Positions 6,367-13,370 of a stretch of 15,235 nt of DNA are shown one piece after another. The notes below the pieces were generated by a model. It had not been told where the DNA came from. It worked only from the letters and a program-made list of their open reading frames with translations, and did no database searches. How positions within the stretch are numbered: the first letter of the stretch is position 1; each line of letters begins with the position of its first letter. The position numbers were made by a program, and so were the translations under genes. Source of the DNA: Christiangramia sp. (GTDB taxonomy: Bacteria > Bacteroidota > Bacteroidia > Flavobacteriales > Flavobacteriaceae); contig JAGXII010000096.1 of assembly GCA_024635735.1 (NCBI GenBank), positions 1 to 15,235 of the forward strand, given 5' to 3'.

Positions 6367-7722
6367 ATGCGTTATTTTATGTTTTTCGCTCTTTTGGCGA
6401 GTTTGTGCTCTTGCGGCAATTCAGAAGTTGAAAAATCTGATGATATTATTTTATCGGCAAACTATGTCAACCCAGGCGACACCATACATCTGGTCACAGA
6501 TTCCCGGTATAAATTATATCAACAACCAGATACGACTATAACTTTTATTCAAAAAAACGGAAAGTTTAATGACACTTTAGATATCCCTAAGGGTTATTAT
6601 GAATTAAGCACACCGATTAAAAGCATTAAGTTATATCTGGAACCGGGTTATGATCTCCATATTGAACAAACCAAAGGAGAAATAGTCTTCGAGGGAAAAG
6701 GCTCAAATGAGAACAGGTTTATTCAGAAGAGATTGAAAATGATTGCAGATCTTGGAGGGAAGAATTATCCAAGATCTTATTATTTAAAAATAAAAGTAGA
6801 TAGATTTTTGGAATTTGTCGATTCAATAGAGAAATCGAGATTGGCGCACATTGAATCATCTCATCTTGATCCAGAATTTAAATCACTTGAAACCAACAGA
6901 GAAAAAATAGAAAAAGCAAATAAGCTTTTAACTTATTCCTTCGGAAGAAAACATATGGATTCCACTTATAATAAATCTGAAGACTACCCGGATCCTATTG
7001 AGGGAATTGACCCTGATAATCCCGCACTACTGAATATTGATCTTTTCCGGATTTTTATGTTCGTGTATTCCGGGCCAAAATCTGAAGAATTAGACATGGA
7101 AAGATGGGAGTACATTCTTTCTGATAAATTTTTGTCTACCAATGAAGATATACGCCAGGAAGTTTTTTATACCAATGCGATATTTGATATGCCTTCCTTT
7201 AAGAAACTGGATGAATTCTATGTTGCGTCTCAAAAATTTATTAAATCACCTGAGAAAAAGAAGGAGATAACTCAAAAATTTATTAATGTAAAAGGACTCA
7301 CCAGGGGCCAGGAAGCTCCACAATTCGAATTAAAAAATATACAGGGAAATTTGGTTTCATTGGATGAACTCAAAGGGAGTATTGTATATCTGGATATCTG
7401 GACTACCTCCTGTGGCCCGTGTTTACAAGCTATGCCCGACATGAAAAAGCTTCAGGAAGAATACAGCGACAGTAATATTAAATTTGTATCTCTAAACGTG
7501 GAGAGCAATAAGGAACGGGTAGTAGATATTCTGGAAAAGAATAAACTTGGAGGAATAAAATTATATGATCCTGAAAAAGATCAGGAAATTAAGCAGGAAT
7601 ACGCGGTTAACAGTTTCCCCCGATATGTGCTTATTGATAAGGAAGGGAAAATAATTGACCATATGGCAAAACGGCCCTCTGATCCCAAACTTAAGTCCCA
7701 ATTAAAAAGTCTTTTAAATTAA
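6367..7722 (+). CDS. TlpA-like thioredoxin-domain lipoprotein
   Basis: Predicted envelope thiol-disulfide oxidoreductase, 451 residues. I chose the ATG at 6367 over a TTG at 6310 because it gives a clean lipoprotein signal, MRYFMFFALLASLCSC with Cys16 as the likely acylated residue, and because a terminator hairpin lies between the two candidates. The N-terminal region (about 25-110) is beta-rich, like the domain often preceding TlpA modules in Bacteroidota, and a helical middle follows. The thioredoxin fold starts near residue 315; SCGPC carries active-site Cys349 and Cys352, and NSFPRYVLID contains the expected cis-proline. It follows the M56 gene and sits five bases before the TPR gene. 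Its substrate is unknown; the cysteine-paired TonB-C-like proteins next door are candidates (inference). Confidence 0.87.
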   Translation: MRYFMFFALLASLCSCGNSEVEKSDDIILSANYVNPGDTIHLVTDSRYKLYQQPDTTITFIQKNGKFNDTLDIPKGYYELSTPIKSIKLYLEPGYDLHIEQTKGEIVFEGKGSNENRFIQKRLKMIADLGGKNYPRSYYLKIKVDRFLEFVDSIEKSRLAHIESSHLDPEFKSLETNREKIEKANKLLTYSFGRKHMDSTYNKSEDYPDPIEGIDPDNPALLNIDLFRIFMFVYSGPKSEELDMERWEYILSDKFLSTNEDIRQEVFYTNAIFDMPSFKKLDEFYVASQKFIKSPEKKKEITQKFINVKGLTRGQEAPQFELKNIQGNLVSLDELKGSIVYLDIWTTSCGPCLQAMPDMKKLQEEYSDSNIKFVSLNVESNKERVVDILEKNKLGGIKLYDPEKDQEIKQEYAVNSFPRYVLIDKEGKIIDHMAKRPSDPKLKSQLKSLLN

Positions 7723-7726
7723 AGAA

Positions 7727-8875
7727 ATGAAATCTTATAGCGTTGTAATTCTACTTCTACTATTTCTATCGTATTCCCTTTCAGCACAAAATGACGAATT
7801 AAAAAATGCAGATAGTTTATATACCGTAGGGAAAAATAAAGAGGCAATTGATCTTCTTGAGAAATTAGACGAGAAATCTGAAAAGATCTATCTGAAACTT
7901 GCAAAACTTCAGCAGCAATCTGAACAAAATGAGGCTTCTTTGAAAAACTATCATAAGGTTCTAAAACTGAATCCCGATAGAATTTTAACAGCTCAGGATT
8001 ATGGTGAATTACTTCTGGAAACAGACAAACTTGCAATAGCAGATAGCCTTTTCACCAGTCTGAGCGAAAAATATCCTGATAATGCCGGGTTTGTTTACAG
8101 GCTTGGCCTGGTAAAAGAGAAGAAAAAGGACAGTACGGCTATGAAATACTTTTTCAAAACCGTCAGTTTAGACTTTACCCATCAGGGAGCATTATATAAA
8201 ACGGCGAGGTACCAGTTAAAAAATGGAAAATCCTACAATGCTATTAATTTATGTAATTCCGGATTAAAAGTACGCCCTAATAATGTCTCATTATTATCAA
8301 TTCTCGGGCAGGCATACTCCGTTTCCTTGCAATTTGAAAAATCCATCCCTCCCTTTGAAAAATTGATTGAACTGGACCAGGGCTCGGAATTTATCCTGGA
8401 AAAGCTCGGCAAAGCTTACCGGGTTACCGATCAGCCGGAAAAAGCTATAGAAACCTATAAAATGATGCTGGACATCAATGATCGGAACAGCGCGGTTCAT
8501 TCAAATCTTGGCGCACTTTACCTAAAAATCAACGAGCTTGAAAAAGCTCAGCAACATTTCACCATGGCTTTATTGATCAAGAAACAACCTGTAGACCGGG
8601 AATACCTGAATATTGGTTTAACTTTTAAAAGGCAGGAAGATTTCAAGAGCGCTTTTGAAAATTTTGAATTGGCCTTAGAGGAAAATCCTGATAATGAAAG
8701 AGCTTTATTGGAACGTGCAATAGCTGCAGATGCATATTTCGAAGACAAAGAAGCTGTTTTGAAGTTATACGAAGTGTATATAAGTCAATATGGTGAATCT
8801 GGAAGAAATGATATGATCTCTGTAGCAAAATATCGCATCAGCGAACTTAAAAGTGAGATACATCAATCTAAATAA
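7727..8875 (+). CDS. Secreted tetratricopeptide-repeat protein
   Basis: A scaffold-type protein of 382 residues with a Sec signal peptide: KSYSVVILLLLFLSYSLSAQ has a hydrophobic core and a likely cut after SLSA, so it is probably periplasmic. The rest is a run of roughly nine TPR-like helix pairs from about residue 25 to 370; the clearest contain HSNLGALYLKINELEKAQQHFTMALLIK-type spacing (around 260-285) and LGKAYRVTDQPEKAIETYK (around 225-245). Only four bases separate it from the TlpA-like gene stop, so the two are surely co-transcribed. TPR arrays bind other proteins; a role in bringing the TlpA-like and TonB-C-like partners together is possible but is inference only. Confidence 0.85.
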   Translation: MKSYSVVILLLLFLSYSLSAQNDELKNADSLYTVGKNKEAIDLLEKLDEKSEKIYLKLAKLQQQSEQNEASLKNYHKVLKLNPDRILTAQDYGELLLETDKLAIADSLFTSLSEKYPDNAGFVYRLGLVKEKKKDSTAMKYFFKTVSLDFTHQGALYKTARYQLKNGKSYNAINLCNSGLKVRPNNVSLLSILGQAYSVSLQFEKSIPPFEKLIELDQGSEFILEKLGKAYRVTDQPEKAIETYKMMLDINDRNSAVHSNLGALYLKINELEKAQQHFTMALLIKKQPVDREYLNIGLTFKRQEDFKSAFENFELALEENPDNERALLERAIAADAYFEDKEAVLKLYEVYISQYGESGRNDMISVAKYRISELKSEIHQSK

Positions 8876-8961
8876 TTAAGGGAAAAGTCTCATTACGAAG
8901 CCCTGGATACTCAATTGAACATTTTAATTCCTTCAATTTTTCCTAACCTGCTATATTTCAC

Positions 8962-8969
8962 TATTTTTG
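8962..8969 (+). promoter_or_regulatory. Bacteroidota -7 box (TATTTTTG) for the TonB-C-like lipoprotein gene
   Basis: An exact TAnnTTTG match 21 bases before the ATG at 8991. It argues that the last gene of the block can be expressed apart from the genes before it and that the upstream TTG at 8967 is promoter sequence, not a start codon. No convincing -33 TTG was found. Confidence 0.42.
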
Positions 8970-8990
8970 GAATCCGTAAGCGGACTTTCA

Positions 8991-9464
8991 ATGAAAAAAA
9001 CATTACTTCCTGTTTTATTTTTAATCATCATTTCCTGCAAATTTGAGACAAAAAAGATCTCTTCAGAAGAGGTTTTGGAGCAGGAAAGCCGGGCGCTTAA
9101 CTGGAAAGAAGTGGATGAATATCCAGCTTTTGAAGAATGCCAGAACCTAACCGAACTTGCTGCCGCTAAAAATTGTTTTGAAAGTAAAATTTCCAGAACG
9201 ATTTATTCCTTTCTCGCTAGTCAGCAACCGGTAGTAACCGAAAGTATTAATGATACCCTTTATATTTATCTGGAGATTACTAAAGAGGGAAAACCACAGA
9301 TAGATTCCATAAAAGTCGACACTACCGTGACCAATCAATTGCCAGATATTGAACAATGGTTGCGGCAAAGCATCGATTCTTTACCAAAGATCTATCCGGC
9401 AAATAAACGCGGAATTCCGGTTTCTACTGTCTTTAAAATGCCCGTGGTGGTAAAAGCGGAATAA
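8991..9464 (+). CDS. Lipoprotein with TonB-C-like domain, paralogous to the M56 protease C-terminus
   Basis: A 157-residue predicted lipoprotein. The ATG at 8991 gives MKKTLLPVLFLIIISC with Cys16 as the lipid-anchored residue; an in-frame TTG at 8967 would spoil the signal and overlaps the promoter box. The mature part aligns without gaps to the C-terminal domain of the M56 protease: residues 42-67 share 11 of 26 positions with 373-398 there, including Asp42, Pro45, Phe47, Cys50, Leu53, Thr54, Cys62 and Lys66-Ile67. The later YIYLEITKEGK and SLPKIYPANKRG stretches also correspond. The Cys50-Cys62 pair keeps the C-x11-C spacing. It looks like a free-standing copy of the sensor domain; no partner or ligand can be named. 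Confidence 0.75.
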   Translation: MKKTLLPVLFLIIISCKFETKKISSEEVLEQESRALNWKEVDEYPAFEECQNLTELAAAKNCFESKISRTIYSFLASQQPVVTESINDTLYIYLEITKEGKPQIDSIKVDTTVTNQLPDIEQWLRQSIDSLPKIYPANKRGIPVSTVFKMPVVVKAE

Positions 9465-9570
9465 GCTGAAGGAAGATTTCAGAAGGACGAAGGGGGAATA
9501 ATGATACTTCTTCACTTAACTTTTATTGACCTTCAATGTGCTCGTCAATCTCAATTTGAATCAGCTATTT

Positions 9571-9861
9571 TCAGTTCTCAAACTTACTTCCAACCACGGC
9601 GTTCCACTTTCTAACCTTCCAAGCTTTGATCAATCCGTTTTTTACATATGGATCATTTTCTGCAAATGAGCTGGCGATATTTTCATCTTCTCCACGAAAA
9701 ATAAGGATCGCCTGATCTGCCGGCTTATCAAAAGCCCCGCCTAAAACAAGTTCCCCTTTTTCAGCCGCTTCTTTAGCCATACCAAGATGTTCAGCCCGGT
9801 ACTTACCTCGTTCCTGAAGATAATTCTCGGTTAGCTGGTAATTGAGGATGTAATAATTCAT
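9571..9861 (-). CDS. YciI-like protein
   Basis: A small cytoplasmic protein of the YciI family (dimeric ferredoxin-like fold), 96 residues, which is normal. The family His is His25 in YRAEHLGMA and the acidic partner is Asp70 in FAENDPYVKNGLI; LVLGGAFDKPADQAILIF forms the central strands. The gene starts 23 bases after the glycosyltransferase stop, so the two are likely co-transcribed, without an evident functional link. It converges on the lipoprotein gene across a 106-base gap holding only a weak 6-base-arm hairpin (ATTGAC 9525-9530, GTCAAT 9544-9549). Members have been tied to small-molecule hydrolysis, but the biochemical role here is unknown. Confidence 0.85.
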   Translation of the reverse strand: MNYYILNYQLTENYLQERGKYRAEHLGMAKEAAEKGELVLGGAFDKPADQAILIFRGEDENIASSFAENDPYVKNGLIKAWKVRKWNAVVGSKFEN

Positions 9862-9884
9862 TTCTTCTATTTTAATTTTTTCTG

Positions 9885-11027
9885 CTAGGTTTTAAATTTT
9901 CTGCCTTTCCATTCATATCCTGAAAAAAGTGAAAGCACTCCGATATATACTGAAAAAAAGGGATAAACGATACTACACCAAAAATAGTTTCGCATCAAAG
10001 CATCACGGCTTACAAATTTCGCAGCTTTATGAATAAGTATAAAATCCAGATTAAATTTCAACAAAAAAGCCAGCATAATATAATGATATGACACCAAATT
10101 AAAAAAGGTCAAAGCAGCATATACCACAAGCGCAAGGTTCATGAGAAATACCACAAGTCCGGTAAATCTGGCAAACCTACTTTTATATAAAGAGGCTTTT
10201 GCAGCCCAGCGAATCCTCTGATTTATCAGGGATTTTAGCGATTGCTGAAATTTTGTATAAACGACTAATTCATTTGATTTTAAAAAGGAGACTTTAAACC
10301 CGCGCTTATTAAACTTCTGAAGAAGAAAAACATCATCTCCACTGGCTATATTTTCATTGTCCAGAAAACCCGAATTGTCAAGAAATGCCTTCTTTTCATA
10401 ACAAAGGTTGGCTGCATTACACATAAAAGGTTTCTCTATTCCAAAGCTGCCAATAGTAGTGGCCTGCAGACTCATAAAATCCATCTCCTCCAAGCTTTGA
10501 AAAAGAGCTTTCTTTTTTTGCGGTTCCCTGATAAATGCCACGGGCCCGGCAATCATTTTTGCAGCATTATTTTGAATTTCCTGATCAAAACCTTTAAGCC
10601 ATTTTGGCGGCACTATGCAATCTGCATCTGTAGTTACAATAAAATCAAAGCCAGACTCACTTATAGCAGTCTTAATAGCATCCTTTTTTGGCGAGGCTGA
10701 GTTTCGAATATTCTCCAGAAGAATAATCGTCATTTCGGGGAAGCTCTTTTGAAAATCCTCACAAAGTGTTTTTGACAGATCCCGCGATTCGTCATTCACC
10801 AGGATAATTTCAAATTTATCCAGTGGGTAATTCAAGCCGGATAGTGATTTGAAAAGTTCCGGTAGGTTTTCAGCTTCATCCCTATACGGGATCACTATAG
10901 TGAAGCTCGTTAGAGGATCAATCTTCTTAAAACTGAAACCAGGCAGCTGTGTCCATCCATAGATCAGGGCTGCTACCAAACCCAGGTAGCAGGCTGTCAC
11001 AAGAACGAGAAAAATAAGTAAAACCAT
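9885..11027 (-). CDS. Family 2 (GT-A) membrane glycosyltransferase
   Basis: A processive-type or lipid-linked sugar transferase anchored in the inner membrane, 380 residues. An N-terminal helix (about 1-25) is followed by the GT-A domain: FTIVIPYRDEAENLP (42-56), the NDES turn (78-81), the DAD metal motif in VTTDADC (131-137), the acidic SGDD motif (229-232) and QRIRW (270-274), the Q-x-x-R-W signature of GT2 synthase-like enzymes. Two to four C-terminal helices cover about 288-370. This matches flavobacterial GT2 proteins acting on envelope glycans; the sugar donor and acceptor cannot be read. It is divergent from ruvC across 70 bases and followed by yciI. Confidence 0.88.
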   Translation of the reverse strand: MVLLIFLVLVTACYLGLVAALIYGWTQLPGFSFKKIDPLTSFTIVIPYRDEAENLPELFKSLSGLNYPLDKFEIILVNDESRDLSKTLCEDFQKSFPEMTIILLENIRNSASPKKDAIKTAISESGFDFIVTTDADCIVPPKWLKGFDQEIQNNAAKMIAGPVAFIREPQKKKALFQSLEEMDFMSLQATTIGSFGIEKPFMCNAANLCYEKKAFLDNSGFLDNENIASGDDVFLLQKFNKRGFKVSFLKSNELVVYTKFQQSLKSLINQRIRWAAKASLYKSRFARFTGLVVFLMNLALVVYAALTFFNLVSYHYIMLAFLLKFNLDFILIHKAAKFVSRDALMRNYFWCSIVYPFFSVYIGVLSLFSGYEWKGRKFKT

Positions 11028-11038
11028 GATCGGTTAGT

Positions 11039-11071
11039 TTGGTGCTGCCAAAGCAGAATTGTTTAGCTTTG
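11039..11071 (+). promoter_or_regulatory. Promoter for ruvC (TTG, 22-base spacer, TAGCTTTG)
   Basis: TAGCTTTG (11064-11071) matches TAnnTTTG exactly, and TTG at 11039-11041 lies 22 bases upstream, within the 17-23 range for Bacteroidota promoters. It is the only promoter in the window with both boxes. The ruvC start codon follows 26 bases later. Confidence 0.55.
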
Positions 11072-11097
11072 TGAAAGTCCCAAATTAGTTAAATTTA

Positions 11098-11676
11098 GTG
11101 AGCAAATCTTCAGAAAAATCGAATTTGAAAAGTGAAAGGATCATTCTGGGCATTGATCCCGGAACCACTATTATGGGATTCGGACTCATTAAAGTGGAGA
11201 ACAAAAAGATGAGTTTTATCCAGATGAACGAGCTTCAGCTAAAAAAATATGATGACCATTACGTCAAGCTAAAGCTTATTTTTGAAAGAACTATTGAACT
11301 AATCGACAACTATCATCCCGATGAGATTGCGATTGAGGCTCCCTTCTTTGGGAAAAATGTCCAGTCGATGCTAAAACTGGGGCGTGCACAGGGAGTGGCC
11401 ATGGCTGCAGGGCTTTCGAGAGAAATTCCAATTACAGAATACCTTCCAAAAAAGATAAAAATGGCCATCACCGGTAACGGAAGCGCCAGTAAGGAACAGG
11501 TCGCAAAAATGCTGCAGAGTCAATTAAATATTGGTAAACTACCTAAAAACCTTGATGCCACCGATGGACTTGCCGCCGCGGTTTGCCATTTTTATAATTC
11601 AGGCCGCACAGAAGTTGGTAAAAGCTACACCGGTTGGGATGCATTTGTAAAGCAGAATCCTAATAAGGTCAAGTAA
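11098..11676 (+). CDS. ruvC: Crossover junction endodeoxyribonuclease RuvC
   Basis: Holliday junction resolvase; it cuts symmetrically across the four-way junction formed by RuvAB in recombinational repair. At 192 residues it is slightly longer than E. coli RuvC (173), with about 13 extra N-terminal residues. All four catalytic acids are visible: Asp20 in GIDPGT, Glu80 in IAIEAPF, and Asp153 and Asp156 in LDATDGLAAA. The start is GTG at 11098; the next plausible start would lie after the catalytic Asp. Its stop codon TAA (11674-11676) forms the first three bases of a 14-base inverted repeat that brackets the next gene, so the present C-terminus (NPNKVK) may have been altered by an insertion. 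Confidence 0.95.
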   Translation: MSKSSEKSNLKSERIILGIDPGTTIMGFGLIKVENKKMSFIQMNELQLKKYDDHYVKLKLIFERTIELIDNYHPDEIAIEAPFFGKNVQSMLKLGRAQGVAMAAGLSREIPITEYLPKKIKMAITGNGSASKEQVAKMLQSQLNIGKLPKNLDATDGLAAAVCHFYNSGRTEVGKSYTGWDAFVKQNPNKVK

Positions 11677-12080
11677 CAATTAGCAATGTCTGAATTGGAA
11701 AAAAAGAATGTTCTGGCTGACAAATCTTATCAATTTGCATTGAAAATTGTCTTTTTATGCAAAAAATTAGATTCGAAAAAGGAGTATATATTATCCAGAC
11801 AACTTTTAAAATGCGGCACTTCTATTGGTGCAAATGTTGTTGAGGCGAATGGGGCAATTTCAAATGCGGACTTTTCAGCCAAGATATCTATCGCCTATAA
11901 AGAAAGTCTGGAAACAAAATACTGGTTAAGATTGCTTAATGATTCTGACTCCATCGATGAAAATGAGTTTTCTAACTTATTTAAACTTTCTGATGAATTA
12001 TCAAAAATCCTTTATTCTATCCTAAAGTCAACCAGATTAAAGAAACCTGATAATTGATAATTGTTAACTGATCATTGTTA
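11674..12080. mobile_element. Candidate minimal element: four-helix-bundle gene bracketed by a 14-base inverted repeat
   Basis: The left copy TAACAATTAGCAAT (11674-11687) matches, at 13 of 14 bases, the reverse complement of the right copy ATTGATAATTGTTA (12053-12066). A second tandem right copy, ACTGATCATTGTTA (12067-12080), matches the first at 12 of 14. The left copy includes the ruvC stop and the first two bases of the internal start codon. The right copy contains the internal stop, and the tandem copy ends on the A of the hemW ATG. The whole unit is about 400 bases. No transposase is encoded and no target duplication was identified. Confidence 0.5.
11686..12057 (+). CDS. Four-helix-bundle protein (S23 / rRNA intervening-sequence protein family)
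   Basis: A 123-residue all-helical protein of the family called four helix bundle or S23-like intervening-sequence protein, best known from ORFs inside 23S rRNA intervening sequences and related to accessory proteins of diversity-generating retroelements. Its signature is clear: KSYQFALKIV near the N-terminus, then LLKCGTSIGANVVEANGAIS (residues about 42-61), then a helix with AKISIAYKESLETKYWLRLL. The start ATG overlaps the left inverted repeat and the stop TGA lies in the right one. Its neighbours ruvC and hemW are unrelated housekeeping genes. No reverse transcriptase or variable repeat lies nearby. The molecular role is unknown; nucleic-acid binding is suggested for relatives. Confidence 0.87.
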   Translation: MSELEKKNVLADKSYQFALKIVFLCKKLDSKKEYILSRQLLKCGTSIGANVVEANGAISNADFSAKISIAYKESLETKYWLRLLNDSDSIDENEFSNLFKLSDELSKILYSILKSTRLKKPDN

Positions 12081-13207
12081 TGTCCGGAATATATATTCAT
12101 ATCCCCTTTTGCAAACAAGCCTGTCATTACTGTGATTTTCATTTTTCGACTTCGGTAAAGAAAAAATCACAGCTTGTGGATATGCTGTGCCGTGAACTGG
12201 AATTGCGAAAAAAGGAAATAGATTCCCAAATCATTGAAACCATTTATTTTGGAGGCGGCACTCCTTCCCTTTTAAATTCAGAAGAATTAGAGCTTATCTT
12301 CAAAACAATCTTTGAAAATTTTGAAGTTGCTGAAAACGCTGAAATAACTCTGGAAGCCAATCCTGATGATCTTTCAGAAGAAGTGATAAAGATGCTGGAT
12401 GTTTCTCCCGTGAACAGGTTAAGTATCGGGGTTCAGTCCTTTTTTGAAAAAGATCTGAAATTGATGAACCGGGCACATAATGCTGAAGAAGCTTTAAATT
12501 CCTTAAAACTCGCGAAAAACTATTTCGATAATATTTCTATAGATCTTATTTACGGAATTCCAAGGCAGAGCAACGAACAGTGGAAAGAGAATCTAAGCAT
12601 CGCTCTGGAATTAAAAATTCCTCATATATCAAGTTATGCCCTTACCATTGAACCGAAAACGGCTTTAGAAAAATTCATCCAAAAAGGCAAAGTAAAACCT
12701 GTGGAGGACCTGCAATACAGGGAGCAATTTGATATACTCGTTAAGACCCTTACTGGAAATGGCTTTGAACATTACGAGTTCTCAAATTTTGGAAAACCGG
12801 GATATCATTCTCAAAACAATATGGCTTACTGGATGGGCAGGAATTACCTGGGCATAGGACCTTCTGCCCACTCTTTTGACGGGAATTCGAGGAAGTGGAA
12901 TATTAGCAACAATACGCTTTATATAAAGTCTATTGAAAAAGATCAGATTCCGCAGGAAAGTGAACAGCTTTCCATAACCGATAAATACAATGAATTTGTA
13001 ATGACGCGGCTACGTACAAAATTCGGAGTTAAAACTTCAGATCTGAAAGAAAAATTCGGCGGGAAATATGCTGAATATTTTGAGAAAAACGCAGCTAAAT
13101 TTATTGATGATGGACTTCTAAAAAACCACGATAAAACCTTTCATATTACCTCAAAAGGGAAATTCCTGAGTGACGGAATTGCTGCCGACTTATTTTTTAT
13201 CGAATAA
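12080..13207 (+). CDS. hemW: HemW, radical SAM heme chaperone
   Basis: A cytoplasmic radical-SAM protein of the HemN/HemW group, 375 residues. Cys11, Cys15 and Cys18 in PFCKQACHYCDF form the CxxxCxxC [4Fe-4S]/SAM site. The residue two past the last cysteine is Phe, as in HemW, not the fourth Cys typical of true coproporphyrinogen dehydrogenase HemN; HemW binds heme and delivers it to membrane heme proteins. Further family motifs are YFGGGTPSLL (56-65), EANPDDL, NRLSIGVQSF and LIYGIPRQ, then GIGPSAHSF and a C-terminal winged-helix region. The ATG at 12080 shares its A with the end of a tandem repeat belonging to the preceding element. Older databases often label such proteins HemN. Confidence 0.94.
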   Translation: MSGIYIHIPFCKQACHYCDFHFSTSVKKKSQLVDMLCRELELRKKEIDSQIIETIYFGGGTPSLLNSEELELIFKTIFENFEVAENAEITLEANPDDLSEEVIKMLDVSPVNRLSIGVQSFFEKDLKLMNRAHNAEEALNSLKLAKNYFDNISIDLIYGIPRQSNEQWKENLSIALELKIPHISSYALTIEPKTALEKFIQKGKVKPVEDLQYREQFDILVKTLTGNGFEHYEFSNFGKPGYHSQNNMAYWMGRNYLGIGPSAHSFDGNSRKWNISNNTLYIKSIEKDQIPQESEQLSITDKYNEFVMTRLRTKFGVKTSDLKEKFGGKYAEYFEKNAAKFIDDGLLKNHDKTFHITSKGKFLSDGIAADLFFIE

Positions 13208-13235
13208 TATCCTGGGGGTATTTTCTGCTTTTAAG

Positions 13236-13275
13236 AATTAATCAACCGCTCGGTTTTGATAATTACCGATTAATT
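13236..13275 (+). terminator. Nested palindrome downstream of hemW, possible terminator
   Basis: Outer arms AATTAATC (13236-13243) and GATTAATT (13268-13275) are perfectly complementary; inside, AACCG and CGGTT (13244-13255) could form a second tight hairpin. There is only a short T run after it (13274-13276), so it may be a weak terminator or a protein-binding site. Confidence 0.35.
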
Positions 13276-13343
13276 TCCCACGAAAAGGCAGTTCTCTATT
13301 CAATAAATATTATTCTTATTTATTTCAATTCGGCTAACAATCA

Positions 13344-13351
13344 TACATTTG
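13344..13351 (+). promoter_or_regulatory. Bacteroidota -7 box (TACATTTG) for the cyclase-DUF4260-DUF4230 genes
   Basis: An exact TAnnTTTG match 19 bases before the ATG at 13371, in a 163-base gap after hemW. No strong -33 TTG was found. It would drive all three tightly packed genes that follow. Confidence 0.48.
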
Positions 13352-13370
13352 TTATAACCAATCAATACAC

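Noticed and set aside
7719..8036. Minus-strand open frame of 105 codons inside the TPR gene
   Set aside because: Antisense to a gene with a signal peptide and clear TPR repeats; no recognisable features of its own.
8967..8990. TTG-initiated extension of the TonB-C-like lipoprotein
   Set aside because: The TTG is the end of a TAnnTTTG promoter box and the ATG at 8991 gives a correct lipoprotein signal peptide.
9525..9549. ATTGAC/GTCAAT hairpin in the convergent gap between the lipoprotein and yciI
   Set aside because: Arms of six bases, a 13-base loop and no T tail; not convincing as a terminator.
11686..12057. Accessory gene of a diversity-generating retroelement
   Set aside because: The family is related to such accessory proteins, but no reverse transcriptase, template repeat or variable gene is seen nearby.
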